56,900 bases of DNA, taken from positions 1 through 56,900 of the forward strand of contig NZ_BCSI01000011.1 in NCBI RefSeq assembly GCF_001570785.1, in the 5' to 3' direction. The first letter of the stretch is position 1; the number at the start of each line of letters is the position of its first letter. Positions 8,321 through 16,589 of this stretch are shown piece after piece. Both the position numbers and the translations under genes were made by a program. The notes under the pieces were generated by a model that worked only from the letters and a program-made list of their open reading frames with translations, did no database searches and was not told the origin of the DNA. The DNA is from Dermabacter hominis NBRC 106157 (lineage in GTDB: Bacteria; Actinomycetota; Actinomycetes; Actinomycetales; Dermabacteraceae).

Positions 8321-11131
8321 GTGAGGATTCGATTTGGCTGGCTTGCCGACGGCGCCGCGTGGGCGTCGCGCGGCGGCGCGGAGCGTACGTGGGACATGGT
8401 CGCGGGGCCGCGAGAGCTCGTGGGGGTGCTGCTCACGCGGCTGGGGCTGCGCCATCCGGAAACCTCGCACGCGGTGAGGGTCGCGCGCATGCACCGCCTT
8501 CTCGGCGAGGTGGATCACTCGTGGTATCGGCGCTCGCGAGAGTTGGATCCGTGGAACACGGCGCGCGTGCTGCTTCGGCTACGCGATGAGGCGCTCGAGT
8601 TGGGGTGGCGTGCGCCGGAGCCTCGCCGGGTTGATGGTGTACGCCAGCCGCGGCTTCAGGCGCTCGCGGCTCTCGAACAGGTCATTGTCGTGGGTGTCGA
8701 AGGAGTTCCCGGTGCGAATCTGCCACCGGGGTTTGCCGATGATCTCGCGAGTGTTCACGCCGAGCTCGAAGAGCTTGCGGCTTCGAGCGAGGTGTGGCCA
8801 CTGGGGATCGAGGCCATCGAGTGTGCTGAGGATCCTCGCAGCCTCCCGGGCCGGTGGCCGGCGATTTTTGCGCTCCTCTCTCGCTGCGGCGTCGAGGTGA
8901 CGGTTCGCGAGGAAGATGCACGCGTGCCCGGTTCACTGTCGATCGTGCGTGCGCCCCAGGAACTTTCGGCCGGAGAAGTCGCCGCGCAGATCCTCGAAGA
9001 CGCATGCGCGGGCGAGGGCACGGGGACCGTGCTTGCAAGTAGGGGAACGCTTCCGCTTGACCTGTCGCTGACGCGGCGCGGCCTCCCGCCCGTCGCGCAT
9101 GCACCGGCGGAGTTGCCACGGCTTGCCGCACAGATCGTGCCGCTTTTTCTCGAGGCGAGTAGCGCGCCCGTGAACGTGCAGGCGCTCGTGGAGTTCCTCA
9201 GTGTCGAGGTTCCGTGCGAGAAGGGGCGGGAACCTGCGGGGGAGGGGCAAGCGTCGGCCCCCGTGCTGCCGTGGAAGGTGACCCGCGCGCTCCTTCGCGC
9301 CCTCGGAGAGGAAGCGGGGATCGACGCGAGCGACCCGCATTCGGCCTTCTCACGGGCGCTCGAGGAGATAGCTGCGGATCCCGAGGCCGGCACGCACAAT
9401 GTCGCGATCGTGCGTGAGCTGTGCGCGTTCACCGCCGAAACTCCGGGGGACCGCGTGGCGGTCGGTGCTCTCGACAGGCGCCTTGAGTTTCTCGAGGCAC
9501 GAGTGGAATCGATGCCGAGAGCGGCCGGGCCCGCGAAGAGCGTTATTCGCCAGCACCTCGCGACCCTTCGCGATCTCGTGGACCTCGTGGGCGGGCCCTC
9601 GATCAGTGAGCGCGAGCTGCGCGACCTCGTCTCGGCATCCGCGCCCTCGGCACGGTCGGTGCTTGCACGTCCATCCGTCGCCCCGTGGGAAACGGCGATC
9701 AGCGAGGCGCACGTGGATGGAGGGACGGTGGTGTGGTGGGGCGCCGCCGGAGTCCAGGGGAGGCGCAGTGCCACGTGGGACCGTTCGGAAGTTGACCTGC
9801 TCGAAGAAGGTGGGGCGCGCGTCATTGAACCGGAGGCACTCGAGGCGCTCGAGATGGGCACGAAACTGCGTGCACTGAGCCGAGCTTCAACGATCGTCGC
9901 CGTCGTTGCCGATGTCGTGGACGGAGAGCGTGCGAGCCTCAACCCTGCACTCGCGCCGCTCGCGGGAGCATGGCTTGACGCCCACCCCGACATCAAGGCT
10001 CTGGACGCGAAGCAATCCGATCCCACGCAGCACCGGGCGCTCACTATCGATGCGCGTCAATGGGCCGCGCGACGGCTCGAGGCGGGGTTGCTCGAAACAG
10101 TGCCCGAGCTTCGACTCATGCCGCCATCAACCCTCGCGCACGACGTGACGCCCGGGATGCACCTCATGCCAGAACGCCTGTCGTTTACGCAGCTCGAAAA
10201 GCTTCACCGCGACGCCCTTGAATGGGTGCTCCGCTATCCGTTCGGCATCAAACCGGGCAGCGCCGCGAGCGTCCCGAGCGGCAACCGCGCGATAGGCACG
10301 CTCGTGCACGCCGTTATCGAAACTCTCGTCACTGACAAGCTCGTGCCGCCAAGCTACGAGGTTCCCGAAAGCACCGTCGAGGAACTCGCGGCGCGGCTCA
10401 TCCCCCGCTACGCGAGCCACCTCGACCTCCCCGGCAACGAGGCGCTGCGCGCGTACGTCCTACGGCGGGCGAAAACTAGCATCGGCATGCTGTTTCGCAC
10501 GCTCCGCAGCGCGGGCATCAGCGTGCTTCAGATCGAGCACGCACTCGAAGGCGTGCCCCTCGCCTTCACGGTGGAAGCCACCGGCGCAGCCCAACAGTTC
10601 ACCGCGCCCCTCTTCGGTTCGATCGACTTCACGGGAATCGACGAGAACGGGAGCCCCGTTCTCCTCGACTTCAAGTGGACGAAAAGCACGTCGCGATACG
10701 CGAACTACGTCGCCACACACGAAGCGCTCCAGCTAGCGACCTACGCGTGGGCCTATGGCGCACAGAGAGGTGAGATGCGCGAGCCGCGCTCCGGATACTT
10801 CATGCTGCGCCACGCGGAGTTCGTGACCCTCGACCGGGGCCTCGGCGGGCGAGGGGAAAGCGGCGAAACTTCCGACGGAAGCCTCGCCCTTTTCGAGCGG
10901 CTTCGCGCCACGATCGAGGATGAACTGAGCGCGATCGCCCAGGGCCGCGTGACGAGTGCGCTGGGGGACATCGCCCTTGCCAGCGGTCTTTCGCCCCTCG
11001 ACACCGCCCACAAAAAAGCCGCGGCGGAACTTGCCGAGGAACGCGCGCAAGCGGGGCGCGTATTCGTCGACGCTAACACTGCCTACAGCGACTACTGCCT
11101 GCTCACGGGACTCACGGGAGACTACTCATGA
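8321..11131 (+). CDS. addB: AddB-like nuclease subunit (PD-(D/E)XK) of a helicase-nuclease
   Basis: About 936 aa from the GTG at 8321, preceded by GAGAGGGG. Earlier in-frame ATGs lie upstream of the promoter element and are unlikely. The N-terminal two thirds form a helical, helicase-like scaffold without a readable Walker A. The C-terminal third (from LSFTQLEKLHRDALEWVLR, about residue 620) is a RecB-type nuclease: GTLVHAVIE, GSIDFTG (about 765) and LLDFKWTK (about 780) carry the metal-binding Asp and the D..K pair, followed by LQLATYAWAYG. The four cysteines that hold the Fe-S cluster in Bacillus AddB are not present; only one Cys remains near the C-terminus. The stop overlaps the addA start (ATGA). 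With AddA it should resect double-strand ends for RecA-dependent repair. Confidence 0.78.
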   Translation: MRIRFGWLADGAAWASRGGAERTWDMVAGPRELVGVLLTRLGLRHPETSHAVRVARMHRLLGEVDHSWYRRSRELDPWNTARVLLRLRDEALELGWRAPEPRRVDGVRQPRLQALAALEQVIVVGVEGVPGANLPPGFADDLASVHAELEELAASSEVWPLGIEAIECAEDPRSLPGRWPAIFALLSRCGVEVTVREEDARVPGSLSIVRAPQELSAGEVAAQILEDACAGEGTGTVLASRGTLPLDLSLTRRGLPPVAHAPAELPRLAAQIVPLFLEASSAPVNVQALVEFLSVEVPCEKGREPAGEGQASAPVLPWKVTRALLRALGEEAGIDASDPHSAFSRALEEIAADPEAGTHNVAIVRELCAFTAETPGDRVAVGALDRRLEFLEARVESMPRAAGPAKSVIRQHLATLRDLVDLVGGPSISERELRDLVSASAPSARSVLARPSVAPWETAISEAHVDGGTVVWWGAAGVQGRRSATWDRSEVDLLEEGGARVIEPEALEALEMGTKLRALSRASTIVAVVADVVDGERASLNPALAPLAGAWLDAHPDIKALDAKQSDPTQHRALTIDARQWAARRLEAGLLETVPELRLMPPSTLAHDVTPGMHLMPERLSFTQLEKLHRDALEWVLRYPFGIKPGSAASVPSGNRAIGTLVHAVIETLVTDKLVPPSYEVPESTVEELAARLIPRYASHLDLPGNEALRAYVLRRAKTSIGMLFRTLRSAGISVLQIEHALEGVPLAFTVEATGAAQQFTAPLFGSIDFTGIDENGSPVLLDFKWTKSTSRYANYVATHEALQLATYAWAYGAQRGEMREPRSGYFMLRHAEFVTLDRGLGGRGESGETSDGSLALFERLRATIEDELSAIAQGRVTSALGDIALASGLSPLDTAHKKAAAELAEERAQAGRVFVDANTAYSDYCLLTGLTGDYS

Positions 11132-14100
11132 CCTTCACCGTCATCACCGCGTCGGCGGGATCCGGCAAAACCTACACCCTCACCACGCGACTGGCTGATG
11201 CGCTCGCGGGCGGCGTGCGCACGAGCGAAATCATCGCGACGACCTTCACGGTGAAGGCCGCGGCCGAGCTTCGTGAGCGGCTCCAGGTGCGCCTTATCGA
11301 GCTCGGGCACGTGGAGCAGGCGAACGAGATCGGCTCGGCACTCATTGGCACGGTCAACTCGATCGCGGGGAGCATCGTTCAGGACTACGCGATCGACATG
11401 GGGCTTAGCCCCGAGCTGCGAGTGCTGAGCGAAGAGGAAAGCGAGCTCATTTTCACGGCGTCGATCAACCACACCATCGCCGAGATCGAGGAGCGCGAGC
11501 ACAAGCTTCTTGCTCGACTCGGATACGAAGGAGCGCCAGACCGAGGCGCGGACTCGTTTGAGCGCGATGAATCGTGGGCGAGCGCCGTCACGAGCATGAC
11601 GAGGCTCGCACGCACGAACGGCATCGAACCCGCCGCCCTCGAGCGCAGTGCCGAGGAGTCAATCACCGCTTTCCGCTCGATGATCCATGAGGCGGGCTAC
11701 GAGAGTGGACCCGATCAGCGCGGAGCCTGGCTGCGAGCCTTCGAAAGCTGCCTCGCAGAACTCACGGCGGATCGCGACGCGGCACGTGCGGCCGAAACCC
11801 AGGGTGAAGAGCTTACGCATTGGCCGAGCGACGGCGAGCCCGCGAAACGGGTCTCGTCGACACTTGGAAACATCGAGGGATCGATCGTGACGCTCGAGTC
11901 GCTCTACCGTCGCATGAGCCGCGGTATCGAGAACGTGCCGTGGACGCAGTGGATGGCACTCGCCGACGTGACGAAAGTGCGCCCGGCCCACGGAGGCAAA
12001 AAGCCCGGTGCGCGACCCCAGGCTGTCTTCGCACCGCTTGCCGATCTGATCCTCGGCGCGAGCGACGGCGTGGGGGTTCTCGGTAATGAGGCTTTCCTCG
12101 CGGACGTCGAGAAGCTGATTCGCCTCGCGTTCTCGACTGCGGCACACGCGCTCGAAGCGTATGCCGAGCACAAGGCAGCACTGGGGGTCATGGACTTCGC
12201 CGATCAAGAGACCCTCGCGCTCGATCTTGTCACTCACAACGAGCGCGTGCGCTTCTCGCTCAAGAGCAGGTTTCGCTTCCTCGCCGTTGACGAATTCCAG
12301 GACACGTCCCCGATCCAGCTCGAGCTCTTCATGCGTCTTGGCGACCTCGTCGAGGATGTCGTGTGGGTGGGGGATCAGAAGCAGTCGATCTACGGTTTTC
12401 GCGACGCGGCCCCCGAGCTCATGTCGGGCGTCGTCGACGCCGTGCGCGAGGGCCGCGGAGGGTTCGCTGGCGGAAATGTCGAGGCGCTTACCGATTCCTA
12501 TCGAAGCTCTGAGCCGCCGCTCGCCCTCACCAACGCCCTGTTCACGGCAATCTTTCGAGACATGAAGCCGTCGACTGTCGCGCTTGACGTGCCCGGTGCC
12601 CGCGAGAACACGCGGCATGAGGGCGGCGTGGAGCTGTGGAAGGGCCCCGAGAACCTGCCACGCGCGAAGGATGCAGCATTGCGAAGCTCAATCGCGACGG
12701 GCATCCACGCGCTCCTCACCTCGGGCGCCACAATCGCCGGAGAGCCCCTGACTCCCGGTGACATTGCCGTGCTCGCGAGAGGCGGGGGAGCGCTTGCCAC
12801 CGTGACGGACGCGCTTGAAACCCTCGGCATACCCACGACTGGCGCGAAGCGTGATCTATGGACCGGGCGCGAGGCGCACATGATGCGTGCGGGCCTCGCG
12901 TCCCTCCTCGACCCGAATGACACTCTCGCTCTCGCCGAGCTGGTGAGCCTCGTGCCGGAGCATGCGTCGCACGAAAGCTGGTTCCACGAGCTTGGCGCAC
13001 TCCCCAATCGTGCCGAGCGTGCGCGGCGCATGCACACCTGGCGTGAAGATCCCGCACTTGCGGGTCTCGAAGCTTTGCGTGCGCGCGCTGCTCAACTCAG
13101 TCCGAGCGAAGTCGTTCTCGCCCTCATCGATGCGCTCGAGCTTCCCCGGCGCGTTAAGCAGTGGAGTGCGAGCGAGGAGCGACTCGCAGTTCTCGATGCC
13201 CTTCATTCGCTCGCCCGCGAATACGAGGAGGAGTGCACGGGCAGGGGCCGCGCCATGGGCCTTGCCGGCCTCGGGGCCTTCCTTGCGGAACACGGCAAGG
13301 AGCACAGGCTTGCGCACGACCCGAACGCCGTCACCGTCAGCACCATCCACGGCGCAAAGGGGCTCCAGTGGCCCGTGGTCGTCACGATCGTTCCCGAGAA
13401 AGCGAAAAACGTTCGAGACGCGGTGACCGTGCGGCCGAGGCCAGCGTCGGAATTCGATCCCGAACACCCCCTTACCGGTCGAGCGCTGCGCTTCAACCCG
13501 ATCATCAACGACTCTTTCGCGCCCATGGCAAAGGCGCTCGCACACGATAGTGATGTGACGCGCGCGCGTCTCGCCAACCGCGCGGAGGAGGCCCGCATCC
13601 ACTACGTTGCGCTCACGCGAGCGAAATATCAGCTCGTTCTCGCAGGTCACAAAGACCTTACCGAGACGCTGTACGCGCAGTTTTCGCCCGAGGTTCTCGA
13701 GGCGGAAATCGCCGAAGCAGCCTCGTGGACGCCCGAGCGGGACGAATCCACGACGGCCGTGAAAGAGCGCAAAGAGGCTCGGGATCAAAAGGCCACCTAC
13801 ACGCTCGGGCTCACCGGAAAATCCGACGGCTCCGCGGCCCTCACCGTGACCGGGGCGCGCGTCCCGGCCGGCCTTCCGGGCCAGAGCGAGCCTCACTGCA
13901 CCGCTGATGCTGACGACAACGCCCAGGCGAACGGGTGTGAGTGCGGGCCTCGCGTCTCAACGATCCCCGTGACGGTTCTCCACCACGAGACTCCAGGCGA
14001 CGCCGATGACCCCGATTCGCCTTTCGAGCCGTACCGCCGGGAGCGAAGCCCACTCGCGGCGGAACCCACGGCGGCTCCCACGGGGACGCCGTCCAGTTTC

Positions 14101-14724
14101 ATCGAGCACGAGGACGGCCTTCCCGCGCGTTTTGCCGCGAGCGCCGTTGATTCCACTGGCATCGACGCGCGAGTCACGATTCACGCGAAGCTCGGCGCCC
14201 CGCTCGTCGGAGAGGGCGGAACGCACCGAGAACTCGTAGGCGAAGCCGTCCACGCCTACCTTGCGACCCCGTACTCGCAGCTACCGCGCGAGCGCCAGCT
14301 CACCCTCGCCCGGAGGATCACCGAACGATGGCTCGGCACAAATCCTCTGCTCAAAGCGAAGGTCACGCCCGAGGTCATCGTCGAGGCCGGCGAGCGATGG
14401 CACGCCTGGATCACGCGCGAGTTCCCGGGGCACACCGTCGGCACCGAAGTTCCGGTGGCGTGGTGGAATGCCGACGGTCAAGCCATGGAAGGCTGGATCG
14501 ACTCGCTGCTCACCCTCGAGAACGGTCACAGCATCGTCGTGGATCACAAAACGAACTCGCGGACCGAACCAGCCGACGTCCTCGATTTCATTCGCCGCGA
14601 ATACGTGGGTCAGCTCGCGACCTACCTGAATGCCCTCGAGGAACGCACGGGGCGCCGCCCCGATTACGCCCTCGTGCATCTCCCACTCAGCGGGTACGTC
14701 GTGAAAGTGGAGGTCAAGCCCTAG
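11128..14724 (+). CDS. addA: AddA-like UvrD helicase/RecB nuclease
   Basis: 1198-residue ATP-dependent DNA helicase fused to a RecB-type nuclease, partner of the gene before it. Helicase motifs in order: Walker A TASAGSGKTYTL (about 7-18), motif II FLAVDEFQDTSPIQL (about 385-400), motif III VWVGDQKQSIYGFRDA, motif V VSTIHGAKGLQWPVV (about 740) and motif VI YVALTRAKYQLVLAG (about 825). A long low-conservation linker (about 880-1000) precedes the nuclease: HRELVGEAVHAYL, MEGWIDSLL, VVDHKTN and the QLATY box near the end, with all expected acidic and lysine residues. The layout is that of AddA (exonuclease V of Gram-positives) rather than RecB, and no recC/recD is nearby. The stop codon shares a CTAG with the converging debranching-enzyme stump. 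Confidence 0.88.
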   Translation: MTFTVITASAGSGKTYTLTTRLADALAGGVRTSEIIATTFTVKAAAELRERLQVRLIELGHVEQANEIGSALIGTVNSIAGSIVQDYAIDMGLSPELRVLSEEESELIFTASINHTIAEIEEREHKLLARLGYEGAPDRGADSFERDESWASAVTSMTRLARTNGIEPAALERSAEESITAFRSMIHEAGYESGPDQRGAWLRAFESCLAELTADRDAARAAETQGEELTHWPSDGEPAKRVSSTLGNIEGSIVTLESLYRRMSRGIENVPWTQWMALADVTKVRPAHGGKKPGARPQAVFAPLADLILGASDGVGVLGNEAFLADVEKLIRLAFSTAAHALEAYAEHKAALGVMDFADQETLALDLVTHNERVRFSLKSRFRFLAVDEFQDTSPIQLELFMRLGDLVEDVVWVGDQKQSIYGFRDAAPELMSGVVDAVREGRGGFAGGNVEALTDSYRSSEPPLALTNALFTAIFRDMKPSTVALDVPGARENTRHEGGVELWKGPENLPRAKDAALRSSIATGIHALLTSGATIAGEPLTPGDIAVLARGGGALATVTDALETLGIPTTGAKRDLWTGREAHMMRAGLASLLDPNDTLALAELVSLVPEHASHESWFHELGALPNRAERARRMHTWREDPALAGLEALRARAAQLSPSEVVLALIDALELPRRVKQWSASEERLAVLDALHSLAREYEEECTGRGRAMGLAGLGAFLAEHGKEHRLAHDPNAVTVSTIHGAKGLQWPVVVTIVPEKAKNVRDAVTVRPRPASEFDPEHPLTGRALRFNPIINDSFAPMAKALAHDSDVTRARLANRAEEARIHYVALTRAKYQLVLAGHKDLTETLYAQFSPEVLEAEIAEAASWTPERDESTTAVKERKEARDQKATYTLGLTGKSDGSAALTVTGARVPAGLPGQSEPHCTADADDNAQANGCECGPRVSTIPVTVLHHETPGDADDPDSPFEPYRRERSPLAAEPTAAPTGTPSSFIEHEDGLPARFAASAVDSTGIDARVTIHAKLGAPLVGEGGTHRELVGEAVHAYLATPYSQLPRERQLTLARRITERWLGTNPLLKAKVTPEVIVEAGERWHAWITREFPGHTVGTEVPVAWWNADGQAMEGWIDSLLTLENGHSIVVDHKTNSRTEPADVLDFIRREYVGQLATYLNALEERTGRRPDYALVHLPLSGYVVKVEVKP

Positions 14725-15183
14725 TTTCGTGCGGGAAGCATCCCGAGCGCTTCGGCGATCGGAACGGCGCTCGCCGCAGCCCACGCCTGCGGGCGGCAGG
14801 ACGCGGGATACGGCAGCGGCTGCTGCACGGCAGCCCTCGGATCCCCCGCAAACAGTTCGGGCAGGCGCCAGTCGAAGCCCTTCGCCGCCCGCACGAGCGA
14901 CCGGGCGATCTGCCGTGCCTCGCTTGTGAATCCTGCGCGCATGGCTTGGCGCATGATGAACGCCGTGTCATGGCTCCACACGCTGCCACCGTGGTACCGG
15001 GTGGGGAAGTAGGCGCCGTTGTCGCTCGAGAGGGTGCGGATGCCGAAGCCCGTGAACATCGTCGAGTCCATGAGCCGGTCGATGACGAGGCGTTCTTCGC
15101 GCTCCTCGAGGAGCCAATCGGCGGCGCGCGCAACGTTGTCCGCAAGGGCTGACGGCGTCCCTAACGAAACCAGGAGAATCTGT
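14721..15183 (-). pseudogene. C-terminal stump of a glycogen-debranching enzyme (amylo-alpha-1,6-glucosidase type)
   Basis: About 150 residues on the minus strand match the end of MGH-type glycogen-debranching enzymes: YFPTRYHGGSVWSHDTAFIM, an LPELFAGD segment and PYPASCRPQAWAAASA are hallmarks of the (alpha/alpha)6 barrel C-terminus. Complete actinobacterial members are around 650-700 aa, so about 75% is missing. The frame runs unbroken upstream only until it enters the 57-bp hairpin repeat at 15184, where similarity stops; no other piece lies on the far side of the repeats. The stump has no plausible start or ribosome site of its own. I infer that insertion or recombination at the repeat deleted the 5' part. 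Confidence 0.75.
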
Positions 15184-15240
15184 CCCCAACAATTGTGGCG
15201 GAACTCGATCTCATACCGCCACAAACGTGGGGGTTAGTTT
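15184..15240. repeat. 57-bp hairpin repeat, copy A
   Basis: Direct copy of the repeat at 16315-16371. Conserved blocks are GGCGGAACTC in the middle and CGCCACAAACGT-N-GGGGTTAGTTT at the end. Within the copy, TTGTGGCGG and CCGCCACAA pair perfectly over 9 bp, extending imperfectly to about 18 bp, around a 15-base loop. It lies exactly at the broken edge of the debranching gene and runs into the stop codon of the DUF600-like gene. Confidence 0.8.
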
Positions 15241-16259
15241 CATAGAGCCCCAGCTGCGTCGTTGCCCGTGTCGCGCAAGCGCTCGACCCAGCGCTCGTGG
15301 AGCACGCTCGCGGGGCTTTGTTCCTCCTCGGCAATGCCAGGTTCGAGCGGTTCATAAGTGAGGTCCTCATTCACCTCGTCCTCGGCGACGTTGAAGCGCA
15401 GCACGATACGGGTAGGAACTGGCTCGCCCGCGGCCTCAAGGGCGTCCTGGAAATCGGCCGTGTTTTCGGTGAGCGGTTCGAGGAGATACTCGACCTGCTC
15501 CTCGATCGGGCTTTCGAGCTCGGGGACTGCTTTACCCAGCTCGTGCGACCGGACGATGGCACCGTCGATCTCGTATACGGCGTTCACAGAGACGGCTCCG
15601 CCGAGGTGGGCAACGACCCATACGCGCTGAAGTGAGTCGTGGCAGTCGGCGAAGCTATAGGCGACTTGCAAGCAGTATGCCGACCACTGGTCGAAAGGTG
15701 TCTCGCAGTCGGTGGGGTCCGTCGGCTCGAACTCGATAGTGGTGGCGTGAGCGTCCTGTTCGTCGCCGGGTTCCTCAGGGAGCGCGGATGCAGAGTCATC
15801 GCCGGTCTCGCGTAGTCGCTCAATCCACCGCTCGATGAGTTCGGTGTTGCTCACCTGCTTCTCTTCGGGAACTCCGGGTTCGAGCGAGTCGTAGGTCATG
15901 CTCGCCGTAAGTTCCTCTTGCTTGACGTCGTAGCGCAGCACGATGCGAGTGGGCAGCGGCTCGCCCGCCTCGACGACTGCGTTTCGCAGTTCGACCGAGT
16001 TCTCGAGGAGCGGATCGAGAAGTTCCCCCTGCGCGTCGGGGGAGCAGTCGAGTTCAGGAATCGCCTCGTCGAGGTTGTGGGGTTCATAAATGCGACCCGC
16101 GACCTCGTAGGCAGCGTACGGCGTCACGGTTGCACCGAGGTGCGCGATCACCCAGAGCCGGTCGAGTGCGTTGTGGCCGTCGGCGTAGGTGTAAGCGAGT
16201 TGCACGCAGGCGGGTGCCCACTCTTCGAACTCGTTCTTGAATGTGTCCTGGTTCACCAT
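15240..16259 (-). CDS. tandem-duplicated YezG/DUF600-like protein, probable immunity protein
   Basis: 339 residues made of two copies of one ~150-residue domain (about 1-155 and 185-339) joined by an acidic linker. Matching blocks are LDRLWVIAHLGATVTPYAAYEV and LQRVWVVAHLGGAVSVNAVYEI, then GEPLPTRIVLRYDVKQEEL and GEPVPTRIVLRFNVAEDEV, each ending ERW(I/V)ERLR(E/D)TG. The order of strands, the PT-x(n)-YDV block and the final Trp-rich helix resemble the YezG/DUF600 immunity proteins of polymorphic toxins; this is by-eye recognition, not a search. It is acidic and cytoplasmic. No toxin gene is adjacent; the T7SS locus is about 7 kb away. A TAGCCT box 6 bp before the ATG suggests leaderless transcription. 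The gene lies between two 57-bp repeats. Confidence 0.6.
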   Translation of the reverse strand: MVNQDTFKNEFEEWAPACVQLAYTYADGHNALDRLWVIAHLGATVTPYAAYEVAGRIYEPHNLDEAIPELDCSPDAQGELLDPLLENSVELRNAVVEAGEPLPTRIVLRYDVKQEELTASMTYDSLEPGVPEEKQVSNTELIERWIERLRETGDDSASALPEEPGDEQDAHATTIEFEPTDPTDCETPFDQWSAYCLQVAYSFADCHDSLQRVWVVAHLGGAVSVNAVYEIDGAIVRSHELGKAVPELESPIEEQVEYLLEPLTENTADFQDALEAAGEPVPTRIVLRFNVAEDEVNEDLTYEPLEPGIAEEEQSPASVLHERWVERLRDTGNDAAGAL

Positions 16260-16265
16260 GTCTCA

Positions 16266-16271
16266 AGGCTA
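16266..16271 (-). promoter_or_regulatory. leaderless -10 box of the DUF600-like gene
   Basis: On the minus strand TAGCCT is followed by 6 bases (TGAGAC) and the ATG. No ribosome site is present, as expected for a transcript that begins at the start codon. Confidence 0.5.
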
Positions 16272-16314
16272 AACGGTCGCGCCTGGGGGCTCCTCGAGGG
16301 TGGCGCGAATCTAA

Positions 16315-16371
16315 ACCCAACGTTTGCGGCGGAACTCAGCCGAATTGCGCCACAAACGTAGGGGTTAGTTT
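16315..16371. repeat. 57-bp hairpin repeat, copy B
   Basis: Second copy of the repeat at 15184-15240, in the same orientation; the conserved right arm and centre are nearly identical and the left arm differs more. The arms CCCAACGTTTGCGGCG and CGCCACAAACGTAGGGG form an imperfect stem. It lies just upstream of the DUF600-like gene, so the two copies bracket that gene. Confidence 0.8.
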
Positions 16372-16379
16372 TCTAGGTC

Positions 16380-16540
16380 AGGAAGGAGGGGCCGGGGAGT
16401 GGGCGAGAGGGTCGGGAAGGGGGCCGGGCGAGTGGACGAGGGGGCCGGAAAGGGTCGGGGCAGGCCCGCCCCTCGGGCATCGGGCCGGGGAGGGCCGGAA
16501 GGGCCCGGGCCAGGCCCGCCCCTCGGCTAGGGAGCGGAGG
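16380..16540 (+). repeat. G-rich intergenic tract with internal repeat and quadruplex potential
   Basis: The plus strand carries many GGG runs with short spacers between 16385 and 16432 (at least six runs), meeting the usual G-quadruplex pattern. AGGCCCGCCCCTCGG occurs twice, near 16463 and 16513, separated by GGGCCGGG-type sequence. No coding sequence is supported. It lies upstream of the SNF2 gene and behind the DUF600-like promoter. Confidence 0.55.
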
Positions 16541-16576
16541 GTTCTTGGTGGTCCGACGGCGCCTTTTCCCGGCCTG

Positions 16577-16582
16577 TACCCT
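16577..16582 (+). promoter_or_regulatory. leaderless -10 box of the SNF2 gene
   Basis: TACCCT is followed by 7 bases and the ATG at 16590. This decides the start: the upstream TTG (16545) and GTG (16548) in the same frame would lie before the transcription start. Confidence 0.5.
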
Positions 16583-16589
16583 GGAAGTT

